The notes beneath the pieces were generated by a model, which was given only the letters and a program-made list of their open reading frames with translations, made no database searches and was not told the origin of the DNA. The position numbers and the translations under genes are program-made. A stretch of DNA of 64,000 nucleotides, from NCBI GenBank assembly GCA_019119635.1, contig DWWP01000025.1, forward strand, positions 1-64,000, given 5' to 3'. Positions 7,303-15,847 of this stretch are shown here, one piece after another. Origin of the DNA: Candidatus Dietzia intestinipullorum (GTDB lineage Bacteria > Actinomycetota > Actinomycetes > Mycobacteriales > Mycobacteriaceae). Positions within the stretch are counted from its first letter, which is position 1. Every line of letters begins with the position of its first letter.

Positions 7303-8621
7303 CCGGGCGCGACGATCACGGTGGCGGTAGGTCGGCGGTGCGCCTGATCGAGGCCAAACGGGACGGACGGGAGCTCGACGACGACGAGGTCGACTGGCTG
7401 CTCGACGCCTACACCCGCGGACTCGTGCCCGACGAGCAGATGTCGGCGTTCGCGATGGCCGTGTTCTTCCGCGGGATGACCGACCGGGAGACGGCGCGGT
7501 GGACCTCCGCCATGGTCGCCTCCGGCGGGCGGATGGACTTCTCCGGCCTCGCCCGCGCGGGGCGACGCGTGCCCACCGTCGACAAGCACTCCACCGGCGG
7601 CGTCGGCGATGCGGTGACGCTGGTGCTCACCCCGCTGCTCGCGACGTGGGACGTCGCCGTGCCGCAATTGTCCGGGCGCGGGCTCGGGCACACCGGCGGC
7701 ACCCTGGACAAACTCGAGGCGATCGCCGGGTGGCGGGCCGACCTGGATGCGGACGAGATGCGGGCGGCGCTCGAGCGGGTCGGCGCGGTGATCTGTGCGG
7801 CGGGCGCGGACCTCGCCCCGGCCGACCGCGCCCTCTACGCCCTGCGCGATGTCACCGGGACCGTGCCGTCGATCCCCCTCATCGCGTCGTCGATCATGAG
7901 CAAGAAGATCGCGGAGGGGACCGGCAGTCTGGTCCTCGACGTCAAGTGCGGGTCCGGCGCCTTCATGGTCGACCGCGCCGGGGCGGCCGAGCTGGCGCGT
8001 GTGATGGTCGAGATCGGGACCGCGGCCGACGTGCGGACCAGCGCGCTCGTCACCGCCATGCACACGCCGCTGGGGCGGGCCGTGGGCAACGCGCTCGAGG
8101 TGGCCGAGTGCCTGGAGATCCTCGCCGGCGGTGGGCCGCGGGACATGGTGGATCTCACCTGTGCGCTCGCCGCCGAGGCGTTGGAGTCGGTCGGGATCGG
8201 GGACGATCCGCGCGAGCGACTGGACGACGGGCGCGCGATGGACTCCTACCGGGCGATGATCGCGGCGCAGGGCGGGGCGGCGGACGCGCCCCTGCCGACC
8301 GCCCGGGAGACCGAGGTGGTGCGGGCCCCGGCGGCCGGTGTCCTCCGGTGGGACGCGCTCGGTGTGGGACGTGCCTCGTGGCTCTCCGGGGCCGGCCGCA
8401 CCCGCCCGGGCGAGTCGGTCGACCCCGCTGCCGGCGTCCGGCTCGAGCGGGTCGAGGGCGAGCACGTCCGCGGGGGCGAGCCGGTCGCGACCGTGCACGC
8501 GGGCGATCCCGCGCGACTGCCGGCCGCCCTGGACGAGCTGTCCGGCGCGCTGGCGATCGGAGGCCCCGAGACGGCCCGTGGGCCGGCCGGTGTCGTCCTG
8601 GAGCGCCACCGGGGTTGGTGA
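7299..8621 (+). CDS. deoA: Thymidine phosphorylase
   Basis: A 440-residue phosphorylase that cleaves thymidine or deoxyuridine to base plus deoxyribose-1-phosphate, the step after Cdd. The signature is STGGVGD (phosphate binding) followed by SGRGLGHTGGTLDKLE. SIMSKK and the conserved KCGSGAF are also present. The three-domain length matches the family. The GTG start at 7299 overlaps the cdd stop. It converges with the hypothetical gene at 8631, with 9 nt between the stops and no obvious terminator. Confidence 0.95.
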   Translation: MTGRDDHGGGRSAVRLIEAKRDGRELDDDEVDWLLDAYTRGLVPDEQMSAFAMAVFFRGMTDRETARWTSAMVASGGRMDFSGLARAGRRVPTVDKHSTGGVGDAVTLVLTPLLATWDVAVPQLSGRGLGHTGGTLDKLEAIAGWRADLDADEMRAALERVGAVICAAGADLAPADRALYALRDVTGTVPSIPLIASSIMSKKIAEGTGSLVLDVKCGSGAFMVDRAGAAELARVMVEIGTAADVRTSALVTAMHTPLGRAVGNALEVAECLEILAGGGPRDMVDLTCALAAEALESVGIGDDPRERLDDGRAMDSYRAMIAAQGGAADAPLPTARETEVVRAPAAGVLRWDALGVGRASWLSGAGRTRPGESVDPAAGVRLERVEGEHVRGGEPVATVHAGDPARLPAALDELSGALAIGGPETARGPAGVVLERHRGW

Positions 8622-8630
8622 CGCCCCTGG

Positions 8631-9863
8631 TCAGGCCATGTCGGGGGTGGTGAACAGCTTCTTGACATCGTCGACGAGGTCGCGCCACTCCGAGGCCTCG
8701 TCGTCGTACGGTGCGCTGGGTTCGAGCAGGTTCCCATCGTCCGGGTTGAGCACGTAGTGCAGGTAGCGGCGCAGCGCGGACCCGCGTCCGGTGACGGAGG
8801 CCTCGAGGTCGCCGTCCCCGATGTAGTTCGCCAGGTCCGACACCAGCTCGACGGCCAGTCCGAGCTGGTCGGCGTCCACCATCGTCGGGCCGACCTCGAT
8901 GTCGCGGTCCAGTCCCACCAGGACGTAGGAGTTCTCGTCGGTCACGTGGACGTCGAGGCTGCCGTCGGTGGCGGCCATCTTGACGCTCTCGTAGGTGGCC
9001 ACCCTGCTCAGCGTGTCGTCGTCATTGTCCGCCAGGTACCGGGCCAGGCCACGCGCGCTGGTGAAGACGTACACCTGGTCACCGTCGCCGAGGAAGACCG
9101 GGCGGTCACCCAGGTAGCAGCGCAGGCTGAGGTACTCCTGGTCCTCGAACACGATCGAGACCGGGTCGATGCCCACCGTCTCCCACAGCGAGCCCTCGGG
9201 GTAGCCGGTCGGCTCGGGCTCCGGCTCCGGTTCGGGCTCGGGGGCCGCGGCCTCGGCGGCCTCCAGGTCCTTTCGGGCGCGCTCGACCTCGGCCCGGTCC
9301 ACCTCGGGCGTGGTGATGACGTCCTGGATGGCGTCGAGCACGTCGTCCCAGCCCTTGGCGACGGTCTTCCGGATGGACTTCCACAGCTTGAGTCCGTCAC
9401 GCCCGTAGAACTCGTCCATGCCGTGCGTGACGGACGCCAGCACCGGGTTGCCGTTGAAGAACTTGGTGACGGTGTCGAGCTCGCACACCTCGCCGATCGA
9501 GCGGGCGATCGCAAAGGACCGGTCCACCTCGTCGACCGAGGACTCGGAAGGACTGTCGCCGAGCAGTTCGAGCACCCCGACCAGGTCGAAGCAGTCGTCG
9601 TCGGTGGCGCGGAAATCCAGCACATCACTCTGGGCGAACTCGTCCCAGGTCGGGTGGTCCTGCAGGTCGTGCTCGTCTGTACTGCGGACCAGGGCGAGGA
9701 GTTCCGCGGTCGAGGGGAACGCGTACAGGTCCTCGTCGAGGCCGAGGAACGCCTCCCAGTCGTCGTTGTCCTCGCGCCAGCTGGGCGCCCAGAGGGTGGT
9801 GACGTCTCCCTCCGGGAGACCGAGCTCGATCGGGACGATGTCCTTGGCCATGCGCGTCAGCAT
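8631..9863 (-). CDS. Conserved hypothetical protein, acidic, with Pro-Glu repeat
   Basis: An about 410-residue soluble, strongly acidic protein that I cannot assign to a named family. It has no signal peptide, membrane segment or enzyme motif. The N-terminal half (residues 1-200) begins with a short beta-rich stretch (MAKDIVPIELGLPEGDVTTLWAP). A Glu/Ala-rich helix at about 190-205 is followed by a (Pro-Glu)n hinge near 210-220, so the protein probably has two domains. The C-terminal part carries many Asp residues. An in-frame ATG at 9851 (MAKDIV) is an equally likely start. It converges with deoA and lies upstream of the cluster at 9876-12008 but need not belong to it. Confidence 0.65.
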   Translation of the reverse strand: MLTRMAKDIVPIELGLPEGDVTTLWAPSWREDNDDWEAFLGLDEDLYAFPSTAELLALVRSTDEHDLQDHPTWDEFAQSDVLDFRATDDDCFDLVGVLELLGDSPSESSVDEVDRSFAIARSIGEVCELDTVTKFFNGNPVLASVTHGMDEFYGRDGLKLWKSIRKTVAKGWDDVLDAIQDVITTPEVDRAEVERARKDLEAAEAAAPEPEPEPEPEPTGYPEGSLWETVGIDPVSIVFEDQEYLSLRCYLGDRPVFLGDGDQVYVFTSARGLARYLADNDDDTLSRVATYESVKMAATDGSLDVHVTDENSYVLVGLDRDIEVGPTMVDADQLGLAVELVSDLANYIGDGDLEASVTGRGSALRRYLHYVLNPDDGNLLEPSAPYDDEASEWRDLVDDVKKLFTTPDMA

Positions 9864-9875
9864 ATCCGTGGGCGG

Positions 9876-10253
9876 TCAGCTGGTGCCATGGCCGGTGGCC
9901 ACTGCGGGTCCCCGCTCGCCCGCGAGTGCGGCGGCGGACCTCTTCCGGCCGCTCACCGCGAGCGCGACCGAGCCCGAGACCAGCTCCGCCCGTCTGGCAT
10001 TGGCCCGCTCCACGGCATCGGAGGTGGCCTCGAGGATCGAGGTCGCCACGACCTCCGACCCGTGCCAGCGCAGGCCGGGCGCCAGGACCAGGTCGGTGAC
10101 CGTCCCGCCGGAGTCGGCCGTGGCGGTGGCCAGCTCGTCCGCGCTCGAGGCGACCACCTGCATGGTCTCGAGCTCGTCGTGTGCTGCCGCCCACTCCGAC
10201 GCGATCCCGCGGAGGCGGTCCAGGAAGGCGTCGACGTCCGGCGCCGTGCTCAC
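9876..10253 (-). CDS. YbaB/EbfC-like small protein (last gene of EspC/NlpC cluster)
   Basis: A 125-residue protein. An N-terminal helix (VDAFLDRLRGIASEWAAAHDEL) leads into a beta-rich segment ending GTVTDLVLAPG, then a C-terminal helix (ILEATSDAVERANARRAEL). That helix-strand-helix plan with a GxVxDLxL core is like YbaB/EbfC proteins, which bind DNA in other bacteria and often sit beside type VII secretion substrates in actinobacteria. The similarity is by eye. The GTG start overlaps the upstream gene's stop (GTGA). It has no signal peptide. Confidence 0.6.
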   Translation of the reverse strand: MSTAPDVDAFLDRLRGIASEWAAAHDELETMQVVASSADELATATADSGGTVTDLVLAPGLRWHGSEVVATSILEATSDAVERANARRAELVSGSVALAVSGRKRSAAALAGERGPAVATGHGTS

Positions 10254-10504
10254 GGTTCCGCCGTCCCGTGCCGGCCCCCGCCCCACCCGTCGTCCGCCGA
10301 TTCGTCGTCCGCGAGACGCTCGAGGAGGTCGCGGGCGTCGGAGGCGGCCACGGTGAGGGTCCGCAGGACGGCGCGGGCGACGTCCTGCGGGGCGCGGTCC
10401 AGGAGCCCGTCCGGCAGTGCCAGGCCCACGGGGACGCCGTCGGTCCCGACCTCGGCGACCACTCCGGTCGCCGGGTCGGTGTGACGGCAGGATCCCGGCC
10501 TCAT
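10250..10504 (-). CDS. Small YbaB-like protein in EspC/NlpC cluster
   Basis: An 84-residue protein whose pattern (VVAEVGTDGVPVGLALPDGLL, then a helix AQDVARAVLRTL-type) resembles a shortened YbaB/EbfC core. Function is unknown. Both ends are coupled: its ATG overlaps the NlpC/P60 stop (ATGA) and its stop overlaps the next gene's GTG. Such tight coupling suggests fixed stoichiometry with the hydrolase. It could be a chaperone or modulator of the hydrolase, which is inference. Confidence 0.6.
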   Translation of the reverse strand: MRPGSCRHTDPATGVVAEVGTDGVPVGLALPDGLLDRAPQDVARAVLRTLTVAASDARDLLERLADDESADDGWGGGRHGTAEP

Positions 10505-11673
10505 CCGCCGGTCGGGCGGTAGAAGCCCTGGAAGGCCATACCGATGTTGTCGGTGCGCAGGCCCGAGACGGAGACGGGGTCGCCGGCCTCGACCAACTGG
10601 TCGTTGCCGATGTACATGGCCACGTGGCCGTCCCACACGGCCAGGTCGCCCGGCATGAGGTCGGACTGGGCGACCTGGGCGCCCACGTCCTGCTCCTGGG
10701 CCAGGCGCGGGATCTCGACGCCCGCGTCGCCGTACGCCCACTGGGTCAGGCCGCTGCAGTCCAGTCCCTGCCCCGGCGTGGTCCCGCCCCACACATAGGG
10801 CACGCCCTGTTGGGACAGTGCGTTGCGGACCGCTCCGGCCGCCTGTTCGTTGGGCGCGGTGGCCACGGAGCCGTCGGGCAGCGTGACGTCCACGCCGCCG
10901 CCGACCACCCCTGAGCCGGCGGCGGCAGCGGATCCGCCGTCGGCGGACCCCGTGGCGCCGGCGTCCCCGTCGGCGGATCCCGTGGCGCCGGCCCCGGTGG
11001 CGGCGAGCCCGGCCCCGGCGGCGCCGGCCCCCACAGGGCCGTCGTCCGTCCCGCCGACCGCTCCGGGGCCCGAGCCGGTGAACGCGGCGGTCGAGGCGTT
11101 GATCGCCCCGCCCGTGCTCGTGTCTGCCGCGAGCATGCCCGGCATCCTCGGTGCTCCCGGGATGCCGGCGGCGATTGCGTGCATCTCGGCGGTGGGGGCC
11201 TTGAGCTCGAGCTGGACCCGCTCCACCACCTGGACGCCCCGGGCCAGATGCTCGGTGGCGAGTCCCAGAAGCGCGGCCTGCCCCGGGGGCGTGACCAGCG
11301 TCGGCCCCAGCGCCGCGGCGCGGGCCAGGAACTGCTGGATGATGCCGATCACCTCGATCGTCCCGCGGACCACGATGTCGGCGGCCACGGCGGTGACCCG
11401 GGCGATCTCCACCGCCGACTCCCCGAGCGCCCCCACGCTCCGCGAGAGCTCGGCCACGGAGTGCGCGGCGCCGAGGGAGGCCATCGAGTCCCAGGAGGCC
11501 GAGAGCAGGCGTTCGAGCGGCGGCCCGAGGCGCGTGGCCGCCGCCAGCCCGTCGCTCACCGGCCGCATGACGTCCCGCGCGGGTTCGGGGACGAACTCCT
11601 CGGTCGAGAGCAGGTCGAGGATCTGCTTGACGGGTCCCGCGTAGACAAGTGCGTCGGCGATCATGCCCGTCAC
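10501..11673 (-). CDS. NlpC/P60 peptidoglycan endopeptidase with N-terminal helical ESX-type domain
   Basis: A 390-residue protein. The C-terminal domain (about 275-390) is NlpC/P60, a cysteine peptidase that cuts gamma-D-Glu to diaminopimelate bonds. Cys306 lies in LDCSGLTQWAYG and His350 in AVWDGHVAMYIG, with Glu362 a candidate third residue. Residues 1-190 are helical and lack a Sec signal. An Ala/Gly-rich linker with two ATGSADG repeats joins the domains. The absence of a Sec signal, and an EspC-like gene directly upstream, suggest export by a type VII system. The GTG start overlaps the upstream stop by four nucleotides (GTGA). A start at 11664 is possible. No ESX core genes are in the window. 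Confidence 0.85.
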   Translation of the reverse strand: MTGMIADALVYAGPVKQILDLLSTEEFVPEPARDVMRPVSDGLAAATRLGPPLERLLSASWDSMASLGAAHSVAELSRSVGALGESAVEIARVTAVAADIVVRGTIEVIGIIQQFLARAAALGPTLVTPPGQAALLGLATEHLARGVQVVERVQLELKAPTAEMHAIAAGIPGAPRMPGMLAADTSTGGAINASTAAFTGSGPGAVGGTDDGPVGAGAAGAGLAATGAGATGSADGDAGATGSADGGSAAAAGSGVVGGGVDVTLPDGSVATAPNEQAAGAVRNALSQQGVPYVWGGTTPGQGLDCSGLTQWAYGDAGVEIPRLAQEQDVGAQVAQSDLMPGDLAVWDGHVAMYIGNDQLVEAGDPVSVSGLRTDNIGMAFQGFYRPTGG

Positions 11674-12008
11674 ACCTCCGTCTCTGCGACGCCACGGCCG
11701 GCGCGGCCGATCGCCTCTGCCCCGGCGACATCCGACTCCTCGTACAGTCGGCAGGTCTCCAGCACGAGCCCTCCGGCCGCGTCGGCCACCCGCGTGACGC
11801 CCCCCAGCACTTCCCGGTGCCGTTCGGTCGCCGCGAGCAGCGCCGACATGAACTCCGCGCCCACCGGCCCGACCACCGGGGCCACTGCCTCGAGCGGCAA
11901 CGAGTCCACTGCGCCGAGCGCCGACTCCAGCGCGTCCGCCAGCGACCCCAGCCCGGTGCCCAGCTCCCGTAACCCGTCGACGTGGACGTCGATCGCACCA
12001 TCCGGCAT
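11670..12008 (-). CDS. EspC/WXG100-like type VII secretion-associated protein
   Basis: A 112-residue, all-helical protein resembling EspC-type (DUF2580-like) ESX partners: an N-terminal DGLRELGTGLGSLADALE helix, a turn, and a second long helix. Near the C-terminus YEESD (Tyr89 to Asp93) fits the YxxxD/E signal that directs type VII substrates. It starts the four-gene coupled cluster and overlaps the NlpC/P60 gene, so the pair may be co-exported. The start is the ATG at 12008, with an AGGGG ribosome-binding sequence upstream; an ATG at 12026 is less well placed. It is divergent from upp. Confidence 0.65.
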   Translation of the reverse strand: MPDGAIDVHVDGLRELGTGLGSLADALESALGAVDSLPLEAVAPVVGPVGAEFMSALLAATERHREVLGGVTRVADAAGGLVLETCRLYEESDVAGAEAIGRAGRGVAETEV

Positions 12009-12116
12009 GGTCTGTCCCCTCTCCACCCTCTGTGCCCGTCACAGTGTTCGACGCCTCGGCCGAGCGGTCCGGTTCCACCGGATCCGCGGAAACCACGGTG
12101 TGGGATCGTGTCGGGC

Positions 12117-12740
12117 ATGGACATCAACGTCGTGGACCACCCGCTGGTGGGGGACAGGCTCCGTATGCTGCGGGACGCCGCCACGGACACGGCCGGGTTC
12201 CGGGCCGCGATGGACGCGCTCGGGACCATGCTCTGTTACGAGGCGTTCCGGGAGGTCCCGACGGTCGAGGTCCCGGTCACGACCCCGGTGACCGAGACGA
12301 CCGGGATCGCGGTCGACGGCTCCCCGCTGCTGGTCCCCGTCCTGCGGGCGGGGCTGGGGCTGCTCGACCCCGCCACGCGCCTGCTCCCGGGCGCGCAGGT
12401 GGGGTTCATCGGCCTGGCGCGCGACGAGCAGAGCCACGAGCCCGTTTCCTACCTGTGCTCGCTGCCCGGGGACCTGTCCGGCCGCCACGTCCTGGTGCTC
12501 GACCCCATGCTCGCCACCGGCGGGTCGCTCGTGTCGACGCTCGAGACGCTCGCCGCGCGCGGCGCCGCCGACGTCACGGTGGTGTGCGTGCTGTGCGCGC
12601 CGGAGGGGATCGCCAAGGTCCGCGAATCGGGGTTGGCGGCCCGCCTGTTCACGGCGACCATCGACGACAGGCTCGACGCCGACGCGTTCATCGTCCCCCG
12701 GCTGGGCGACGCGGGCGACCGTCTCTTCGGCCCCCGCTGA
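12117..12740 (+). CDS. upp: Uracil phosphoribosyltransferase
   Basis: A 207-residue salvage enzyme that makes UMP from uracil and PRPP. The type I PRTase PRPP-binding loop is VLVLDPMLATGGS (about 129-141). VPVLRAGLGLL and the uracil-site region near the C-terminus are conserved, and the length equals the family norm. The ATG at 12117 (MDINVVDHP) matches the usual N-terminus; a longer reading frame upstream has no family similarity. It complements cdd-deoA: uracil freed from uridines is recaptured here. Confidence 0.95.
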   Translation: MDINVVDHPLVGDRLRMLRDAATDTAGFRAAMDALGTMLCYEAFREVPTVEVPVTTPVTETTGIAVDGSPLLVPVLRAGLGLLDPATRLLPGAQVGFIGLARDEQSHEPVSYLCSLPGDLSGRHVLVLDPMLATGGSLVSTLETLAARGAADVTVVCVLCAPEGIAKVRESGLAARLFTATIDDRLDADAFIVPRLGDAGDRLFGPR

Positions 12741-12762
12741 CGCGGGTCCCTGCCGGCGCCGG

Positions 12763-12800
12763 CCACGCGGGCGGCGGTCACCGGGCGCCCGGCCGCGTGG
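12763..12800. terminator. Weak stem-loop between upp and pmmB
   Basis: CCACGCGG (12763-12770) and CCGCGTGG (12793-12800) are 8-bp inverted arms around a 22-nt GC-rich loop, lying between the convergent upp and phosphomannomutase stops. Confidence 0.35.
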
Positions 12801-12803
12801 AGG

Positions 12804-14303
12804 TCACCCGCGCGGGGACGAGGCCGCCCGGAGCACCTCGGCGGCGAGGGCCTCGAGGCGCTCCGCGGCCGCCGCCCGCTCCGCACCCGACGGCCGCGGG
12901 CCCGTCCAGGCCTCGGTGTAGACCTTGAGCAGCGGCTCCGTCCCCGACGGCCGGACCACTGCGCGGGCGCTGTCCGGGTCGAGGCGGAAGCCCGCCGTGC
13001 CCGCCAGCGGCGTCACCACGCCAGACGAGGTGAGCCGCCCGGCCGCCCGGCGCAGCGCCTCGACCGGATCGTCCCCGGCGCCCAGCGGGATCGGCACATT
13101 GCGTCGCAGGTGCGCGCCGAACTCCGCGTCGAGTCCGTCGAGTCGGTCCGCGACACCGCGCCCGGTGCCCACCATCCCGCACCATGCGGCCGCGGCGGAG
13201 ATCCCGTCCTTGTCCGCCACGATCCCGGGCAGCACGCTGTGCCCGATCGCCTCCTCGTACGCGTAGCGCAGCGGCTCGCCGGCGCGGACCAGCCACTTGA
13301 ACCCGGTGAGCGTCTCGACGTGCCGCCCGCCCCGCGCCGGGACCAGCAGGGAGGGCAGGCGCGAGGAGACGATCGTCGAGGCCACGACCGGCGCTCCGGC
13401 GCCCGTCGTCGAGCCCGGCAGCGCGGTCGTGAGCAGGTGATCGGCGAGGAGGGCCCCGGCGGTGTCGCCGTCGAGCATCCGCCACCGGCCGTCCCGGTCG
13501 CGGAAGCCCGTGGCGCAGCGGTCGGCGTCGGGGTCCAGGGCGAGCGCGACGTCGGCGTCGATCCGAGCGGCCAGCTCCAGCAGTCGCGCGGTGGTCTCCG
13601 GCCGCTCCGGGTTGGGGGAGGCGACCGTGGGGAAGTCCGGGTCGGGTTCGGCCTGCTCGGGCACGAGCGTGACGTCCTCCACCCCGATCGCTCCGAGCAC
13701 CCTCCGGCAGACCTCGCCGCCGACGCCGTGGACCGGGGTCAGCGCGACGCGCGGGGGCGTGGCGGGCCTGGGCAGTCCGGCGACGAGCGCCGCCACGTAG
13801 TCGTCGTCGAGGGTGGGGTCGACCTCCACACCCCTCGTGGCCCCGGACAGCCCCGCGGCGTCGGGCGCGGCGACGCGCCGCCGCGCCGCGGCCACGAGGT
13901 GCTGCTCGATCGCCGCGTCGGTGGGCGGGACGATCTGCGCGCCCGAGGCGCCGTACACCTTGATGCCGTTGTCCCCGGCGGGGTTGTGGGAGGCGGTGAC
14001 CATGAGGCCCGCGACCGCGCCGCGTGACCTGACGGCGGCGGCGAGGACCGGGGTGGGGACGGGCGCCCCGGGGGTGACGACGACGAGACCGTGCGCGGCG
14101 AGCACCCGGCAGGCCACCCCGACGAAGCGCTCCGAGCCGTGGCGGGCGTCGCCGGCCACCACGACGAGCGACCCCGCGGGCTCGTGCTCGCGCAGGTGGC
14201 GGGCTACGGCGGTGGCCACGAGCGCGACGGTGCCCTCGTTCATCCGGGACGGCCCGGGCCCCAGCGGCGCGCGGACACCGGCGGTACCGAAATGCAGGGT
14301 CAC
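12804..14303 (-). CDS. pmmB: Phosphomannomutase/phosphoglucomutase-type alpha-D-phosphohexomutase
   Basis: A 499-residue enzyme interconverting hexose-6-phosphate and hexose-1-phosphate. The phosphoserine loop is TASHNPAGDNGIKVYG, the Mg-binding loop DPDADR, and the C-terminal phosphate-binding loop PSGTEPLLKVY. Length and position match PmmB (Rv3308) in the same neighbourhood. Family members may also act on phosphopentoses, which would suit the adjacent purine nucleoside phosphorylase (ribose-1-phosphate to ribose-5-phosphate). The GTG at 14303 has GGAGG 4 nt upstream. It is 20 nt after deoD, in one operon with it. Confidence 0.93.
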   Translation of the reverse strand: MTLHFGTAGVRAPLGPGPSRMNEGTVALVATAVARHLREHEPAGSLVVVAGDARHGSERFVGVACRVLAAHGLVVVTPGAPVPTPVLAAAVRSRGAVAGLMVTASHNPAGDNGIKVYGASGAQIVPPTDAAIEQHLVAAARRRVAAPDAAGLSGATRGVEVDPTLDDDYVAALVAGLPRPATPPRVALTPVHGVGGEVCRRVLGAIGVEDVTLVPEQAEPDPDFPTVASPNPERPETTARLLELAARIDADVALALDPDADRCATGFRDRDGRWRMLDGDTAGALLADHLLTTALPGSTTGAGAPVVASTIVSSRLPSLLVPARGGRHVETLTGFKWLVRAGEPLRYAYEEAIGHSVLPGIVADKDGISAAAAWCGMVGTGRGVADRLDGLDAEFGAHLRRNVPIPLGAGDDPVEALRRAAGRLTSSGVVTPLAGTAGFRLDPDSARAVVRPSGTEPLLKVYTEAWTGPRPSGAERAAAAERLEALAAEVLRAASSPRG

Positions 14304-14323
14304 CGGCCCTCCGTCCCGCCCGG

Positions 14324-15157
14324 TCAGGCCCGCGCGACGGCGGGGAGCACGGCCCGGAGGGCGTCGGTGAGCCCGGCGGCACCGGCCGAACCCGCGGCCA
14401 GGACCTCGGCGTGGTCGAGCGGCTCGCCGGTGACCCCCGCGGCGAGATTGGTGACCAGGGAGGCCGCCAGCACCTCGAGTCCGAGCCCGCGCGCCGCCAC
14501 GACCTCCGGGACCGTCGACATCCCCACCAGGTCGGCGCCGAGCGTGCGCAGCATGCGGATCTCCGCGGGGGTCTCGTACTGGGGGCCGGGCATCGCGGCG
14601 TACACGCCCTCGGCGGGCCGGGAGCCGGTCGCGGCGACCAGGGCGTCCGCGGCCGCGGAGCGCAGTCGCGGCGAGTAGGCGTCCACCAGGTCGACGAACA
14701 CCGCCCCGCTCAGCGGCGAGCGCCCGGTGAGGTTGAGATGGTCGGAAAGGAGGACCACGTCGCCCACGGCGAGGTCGTCGCGCAGTCCGCCCGCGGCGTT
14801 GGTGAGCACGAGCGTGCGGGCCCCGAGCGCGGCCGCCACGTGGGCGGGGTGTACGACGGCCTCGGTACCCAGCCCCTCGTAGAGGTGGGTGCGCCCGGCC
14901 ACGGCCAGGACCGGGAGGCCGTCGACGAGGCAACTGGTGACCGTCCCGCTGTGGCCCGTCGCGGTGGGGCGCACGAAGCCGGGCAGGTCCGCGGCGGACA
15001 CCGTGACCGAGGTGCCGGGGTCGGCCAGCCCGGCCACCACCGGCGCCCAGCCGGAGCCGAGCACGAGGGCGACCTCGTGGTGGTCGCGCCCGCTCGCGCG
15101 GCTGATCGCCGCGGCGGCGGCACGGGCGGGGTCGGTGGGGTGGAGGAGCGGCGACAC
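14324..15157 (-). CDS. deoD: Purine nucleoside phosphorylase
   Basis: A 277-residue trimeric-class phosphorylase that splits inosine and guanosine into base and ribose-1-phosphate. Conserved elements are LVLGSGW (phosphate loop), [29 protein letters not shown] and GMSTVPEV. The GTG start is one nucleotide after the stop of the gamma-glutamylcyclotransferase-like gene, and phosphomannomutase follows after 20 nt. It joins cdd, deoA and upp in a nucleoside-salvage group. By family it is a PNP of the PunA type; deoD follows mycobacterial usage. Confidence 0.94.
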   Translation of the reverse strand: MSPLLHPTDPARAAAAAISRASGRDHHEVALVLGSGWAPVVAGLADPGTSVTVSAADLPGFVRPTATGHSGTVTSCLVDGLPVLAVAGRTHLYEGLGTEAVVHPAHVAAALGARTLVLTNAAGGLRDDLAVGDVVLLSDHLNLTGRSPLSGAVFVDLVDAYSPRLRSAAADALVAATGSRPAEGVYAAMPGPQYETPAEIRMLRTLGADLVGMSTVPEVVAARGLGLEVLAASLVTNLAAGVTGEPLDHAEVLAAGSAGAAGLTDALRAVLPAVARA

Positions 15158-15158
15158 G

Positions 15159-15695
15159 TCAGGCGCCGGGGCCCACGTTGCGTGAGTTCCGGGTGCGCAG
15201 GTCGCGGACGTACGACTCCGGGGCGTTCGCGGCCTCGGCCGCGTCGGCGAGCAGCCCCAGGTAGCGCGCCGACGGCAGCCCGCCCTCGAACGCGTCCATC
15301 ACGTACAGCCAGACCAGGACCGTGTCCTCGCCCCCGGCGGGGGCCGGGGTGGGCACCGCGAACTCCGACTCCTGCGCGCCGACCGGGGGCCCCGCCGGCA
15401 CGGTGGGGAGGCGGTCCGCGCGGACCCGGATCTTGCGGGCCGGCATGCGGTCGGTGCCCTCCCAGCGGTCCATGGCGCGGGCGTCCTCCTCCGGGACGTC
15501 GTAGAGCACCACGAACACGCGGGACGAGGGGTCCTCGACGACCGTGGCGACCGCCCCCTCCCAGGTGGGGTCCTCCCCGCAGAAGGTCAGACGCCAGCCC
15601 GGCAGCCACCCGGTCCCGGCGAACGGCGAGTGCGGGGCCCGGGTGCTCATCTGTTCGGGATGCATGTTCGTCCCGTACGCGGCATAGAGAGGCAC
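15159..15695 (-). CDS. Gamma-glutamylcyclotransferase-fold protein
   Basis: A 178-residue protein that begins [13 protein letters not shown], the YGxNM-type substrate loop of the GGCT/AIG2 cyclotransferase fold, and continues with [12 protein letters not shown]. It is the positional counterpart of Rv3304. Members release 5-oxoproline from gamma-glutamyl compounds, but most bacterial ones are untested. The catalytic glutamate is plausibly in the [10 protein letters not shown] segment. The GTG start lies 7 nt after a TACAGT box, so the transcript may be leaderless. It heads the operon with deoD and pmmB. Confidence 0.8.
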   Translation of the reverse strand: MPLYAAYGTNMHPEQMSTRAPHSPFAGTGWLPGWRLTFCGEDPTWEGAVATVVEDPSSRVFVVLYDVPEEDARAMDRWEGTDRMPARKIRVRADRLPTVPAGPPVGAQESEFAVPTPAPAGGEDTVLVWLYVMDAFEGGLPSARYLGLLADAAEAANAPESYVRDLRTRNSRNVGPGA

Positions 15696-15702
15696 GGGCT
15701 CG

Positions 15703-15708
15703 ACTGTA
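15703..15708 (-). promoter_or_regulatory. -10 box (TACAGT), leaderless start of the GGCT-like gene
   Basis: On the minus strand TACAGT ends 7 nt before the GTG at 15695, the spacing expected when transcription begins at the start codon. It would drive the GGCT-deoD-pmmB operon. Confidence 0.5.
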
Positions 15709-15847
15709 GTCGTTTCGTCGGGTGTGGCTCGTCCTTCCCGCGGTCCGGCGGGCGGCCGGGTCGACTACCGTGTATGTCGGATGCGCCACGGGCCGCCCCG
15801 GTGGACCGTCGCACCCGGCCCGCACAATCGTCAGTCGTGGAGGACCC

